Made by a program: the position numbers and the translations under genes
From: Enterocloster aldenensis
GTDB lineage: Bacteria; Bacillota; Clostridia; Lachnospirales; Lachnospiraceae
Direction of reading: 5' to 3'
Length of the DNA: 64,000 nt
Assembly (NCBI RefSeq): GCF_003434055.1
Contig: NZ_QVEX01000003.1
Location: 62,001-126,000 of the forward strand
Shown: in pieces, positions 62,131 to 64,000 of the stretch
How the letters are laid out: each line of letters opens with the position of its first letter
Position numbering within the stretch: the stretch's first letter is position 1
Notes under the pieces: generated by a model
What the model saw: the letters and a program-made list of their open reading frames with translations, nothing else
Told to the model about the DNA's origin: nothing
The model's database searches: none

Positions 62131-63662
62131 TAGCGGCTCCTAAAAGCGGCAGCGGAAAGACCATGATTACCTGCGGCCTTCTTAAGCTGCTTGACAGGAG
62201 AGGATGGAACCCGGCCCCCTTTAAATGCGGCCCTGATTACATTGACGGCCTGTTCCACAACCAGGTGCTGGGACTGGAAAGCGGGAACCTGGACAGCTTT
62301 TTTGAGGAACCGGACCATATGCGTGAGAAAATATCCCACATAACTCCCGGTTGTTTTGTGGTGGCTGAGGGGGTCATGGGATACTTTGATGGCTTGGGAG
62401 GAATTTCCGTTAAGGGAAGTTCTTGGGAAATATCCCAGATTCTTGAACTGCCTGTCATCCTGGTGGTGGACGCCAAGGGGGCCAGCCTGTCGCTGGCAGC
62501 CCAGGTTAAGGGGTTCCTGGAATACGTACCCAGGGATGAAGGGGGAAAGGAAATAAAGTGTGTCAGCCGGATCGGAGGTGTGCTGTTTAACCGCATATCC
62601 CCCATGATATATGGAAGGATAAAGGCGCTGGTGGAGGAACAGCTTCACGTCCCGGTCATCGGTTATGTGCCGGAGCTTGGGTTTTTGCAGGTGGGAAGCC
62701 GGCACCTGGGGCTGGTCCTGCCGGATGAGATTGACGGGCTTAAGGAACAGATGGAACGGCTGGCCGACTGCATGGAAAATACCGTGGACTTGGATGTGCT
62801 GGCCATGGTTTGCAGCGGTAAGGAAAAAATGGGGCAATCGGGTTCCGGCATGCCGGGACATCGTACCCAACCGGGCCAGGCAGATTCCGGCATGACACAT
62901 CCTGCCCAACCAGGGCAGAAAGATTCCTGCAGTGCACATACCCCCATGCCACGGTGTGGAAAAGACAGGACCACGTCCGTCACTCATATATGTGAAAAAA
63001 GAACAGACAGGAAATTCTCCCTGGGTGTGGCGCTGGATGAGGCGTTCTGTTTTTACTACAGGGATAATCTGGATGCCCTGGAACGTGCAGGGGCCAGGCT
63101 GGTATACTTCAGCCCCCTTCATGATAAAAAGATACCGGATGATCTGGACGGCCTGGTTTTTGGCGGAGGATATCCTGAGAACCATGCAGGGGAATTGGCC
63201 GCCGGCCAATCCATGCGTGATTCGGTGGCGGCCGCGGCCGCCAGGGGAATGCCCATACTGGGGGAATGCGGGGGATATCTCTATCTGCTTGATACACTAC
63301 AGGGCATTGACGGAAAGGATTATCCCATGGCAGGCGTCCTGCCTGGCCGCGGCTTTAAGGGGGACAGAAAGGGACGCTTCGGTTATATCACCCTCAGCGC
63401 GGACGGAATCCTTCCGTACATGCTGCCGGGCATGGAGATAAAGGGACATGAGTTCCATTACTGGGACTGTGAGTGCCGGGATGAGGAATACAGGATGACG
63501 GCCAGGAAACCGGCGGGCGGCCGGTCATGGCGCTGCATGCGGACCAGAGGAAATGTGATGGCCGGTTTCCCGCATTTATATTATCCCTCCTGTCCTGGTT
63601 TTGCAGCGCGGTTTGCAGACAGGTGCATTGTATTTGGAAGGAAGATGGGACATGAATCTTGA
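62115..63662 (+). CDS. cbiA: Cobyrinate a,c-diamide synthase
   Basis: A 515-residue ATP- and glutamine-dependent amidase. The synthetase domain begins IAAPKSGSGKTMITCGLLKL with FKCGPDYIDG; the amidotransferase domain has VFGGGYPENHAGELAA and the Cys in LGECGGYLYLLD. It is about 50-60 residues longer than usual because of a low-complexity insert between domains (about 234-298: SGSGMPGHRTQPGQ, DSGMTHPAQPGQKDS), whose DNA contains imperfect repeats of TTCCGGCATG and CCCAACC. It overlaps cbiET and cobT. Confidence 0.93.
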   Translation: MAGVMIAAPKSGSGKTMITCGLLKLLDRRGWNPAPFKCGPDYIDGLFHNQVLGLESGNLDSFFEEPDHMREKISHITPGCFVVAEGVMGYFDGLGGISVKGSSWEISQILELPVILVVDAKGASLSLAAQVKGFLEYVPRDEGGKEIKCVSRIGGVLFNRISPMIYGRIKALVEEQLHVPVIGYVPELGFLQVGSRHLGLVLPDEIDGLKEQMERLADCMENTVDLDVLAMVCSGKEKMGQSGSGMPGHRTQPGQADSGMTHPAQPGQKDSCSAHTPMPRCGKDRTTSVTHICEKRTDRKFSLGVALDEAFCFYYRDNLDALERAGARLVYFSPLHDKKIPDDLDGLVFGGGYPENHAGELAAGQSMRDSVAAAAARGMPILGECGGYLYLLDTLQGIDGKDYPMAGVLPGRGFKGDRKGRFGYITLSADGILPYMLPGMEIKGHEFHYWDCECRDEEYRMTARKPAGGRSWRCMRTRGNVMAGFPHLYYPSCPGFAARFADRCIVFGRKMGHES

Positions 63663-64000
63663 GGAAATGGTAAAATCAGTTAAAGAGGCTGATGGGACAG
63701 CCGTAAAACAGGCCCTCAGACGCTGGGACCAGGTGGCAAAGCCGCTGAACAGCCTGGGTGTCCTGGAGGAGGACATTGTGCGGATTGCAGGGGCATCCGG
63801 CACAGCCGCGGTTGATATCGGCAAAAAGGCCATTGTGGTAATGTGCGCTGACAATGGAATCGTGGAGGAGGGGGTGACCCAGACCGGGCAGGAGGTTACT
63901 GCCATTGTGGCGGGGAACATGGCAAAGGGCTGTTCCTGTGTCTGCATCATGGCCAGGAAGGCCGGTGCGGATGTAATCCCCATTGATGTGGGAATCGCAG
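63652..64000 (+). CDS. cobT: Nicotinate-nucleotide-DMB phosphoribosyltransferase, 3' end outside window
   Basis: The first 116 residues are visible and the frame is open at the window end. The sequence has the CobT start (MNLEEMVKSVKEAD), RWDQVAKPLNSLGVLEEDIV, and KKAIVVMCADNGIVEEGVTQ with the family's conserved Asn-Gly. The enzyme makes alpha-ribazole phosphate for the lower ligand of cobalamin. It starts at ATG 63652, inside the end of cbiA (11-base overlap), so it belongs to the same operon. Confidence 0.9.
   Translation, partial: MNLEEMVKSVKEADGTAVKQALRRWDQVAKPLNSLGVLEEDIVRIAGASGTAAVDIGKKAIVVMCADNGIVEEGVTQTGQEVTAIVAGNMAKGCSCVCIMARKAGADVIPIDVGIA

Overview
The window looks like a chromosomal segment from a spore-forming, strictly anaerobic Firmicute of the Lachnospiraceae, probably close to Enterocloster (the Clostridium clostridioforme/bolteae group). 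The reasons are the moderate GC of the core genes, strong AAGGAGG-type ribosome binding sites, an IspH-ribosomal protein S1 fusion, an alpha/beta-type SASP gene, DUF4317, DUF1846 and DUF5058 proteins, and an anaerobic (cbi) cobalamin pathway. The species call is inference; the sequence alone does not prove it.

Layout. 1-6000: a YitT-type membrane protein (cut by the window start), an AraC regulator, two divergent membrane-protein operons and an M24 peptidase; a run of 15 G lies in the divergent intergenic region. About 6050-9780: an AT-rich Tn916-type integration module (int, xis, Orf8-like, Orf7-like sigma, a small Spo0A-C-like protein, a small membrane protein) with no conjugation genes. 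9855-11400: a secreted protein with cell-wall-binding repeats. 11606-15240: a tRNA-Trp gene followed by an AT-rich accessory stretch with a stand-alone Spo0A DNA-binding-domain protein, a two-gene PP2C-like phosphatase plus membrane-anchored helical-repeat cassette, and a GC-richer structured segment. 15284-19800: macrodomain, MBL hydrolase, RtcB, dCMP deaminase, 5'-3' exonuclease and a small acetyltransferase. 19879-29070: a double-GntR regulator, a c-di-GMP protein with a broken GGDEF motif, a 48-residue small ORF, DUF4317, hemerythrin, a nuclease-free NUMOD protein, a PH-domain protein, a phosphofructokinase and a His-less HPr. 29070-37040: a palindromic repeat element, a nuclease-XPD-type helicase fusion, LysR, a truncated sigma-like protein, a histidine phosphatase, a second phosphofructokinase behind a perfect cre-like site, and DUF1846. 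37338-53190: purL, GNAT, HD, membrane pyrophosphatase, aspartate kinase, YkvI, a double-domain PPK2, BaiN-like flavoprotein, cmk and ispH-rpsA. 53315-55810: a GHKL/LytTR two-component pair and a SASP gene. 55854-64000: a structured leader and a cobalamin operon cbiG-cbiD-cbiFH-cbiJ-cbiET-cbiA-cobT that runs off the window end.

How the genes fit together. Two phosphofructokinases with PPi-type active-site signatures, a membrane pyrophosphatase and a polyphosphate kinase lie within 22 kb, which fits a cell that uses pyrophosphate and polyphosphate as energy carriers; a cre-like operator and an HPr-like protein keeping only the Ser46 region suggest catabolite control nearby. The cobalamin genes form one tightly overlapping operon with two methyltransferase fusions. 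The most likely undescribed system is the AT-rich PP2C plus membrane TPR-like gene pair beside tRNA-Trp. No rRNA genes and no CRISPR array were seen.
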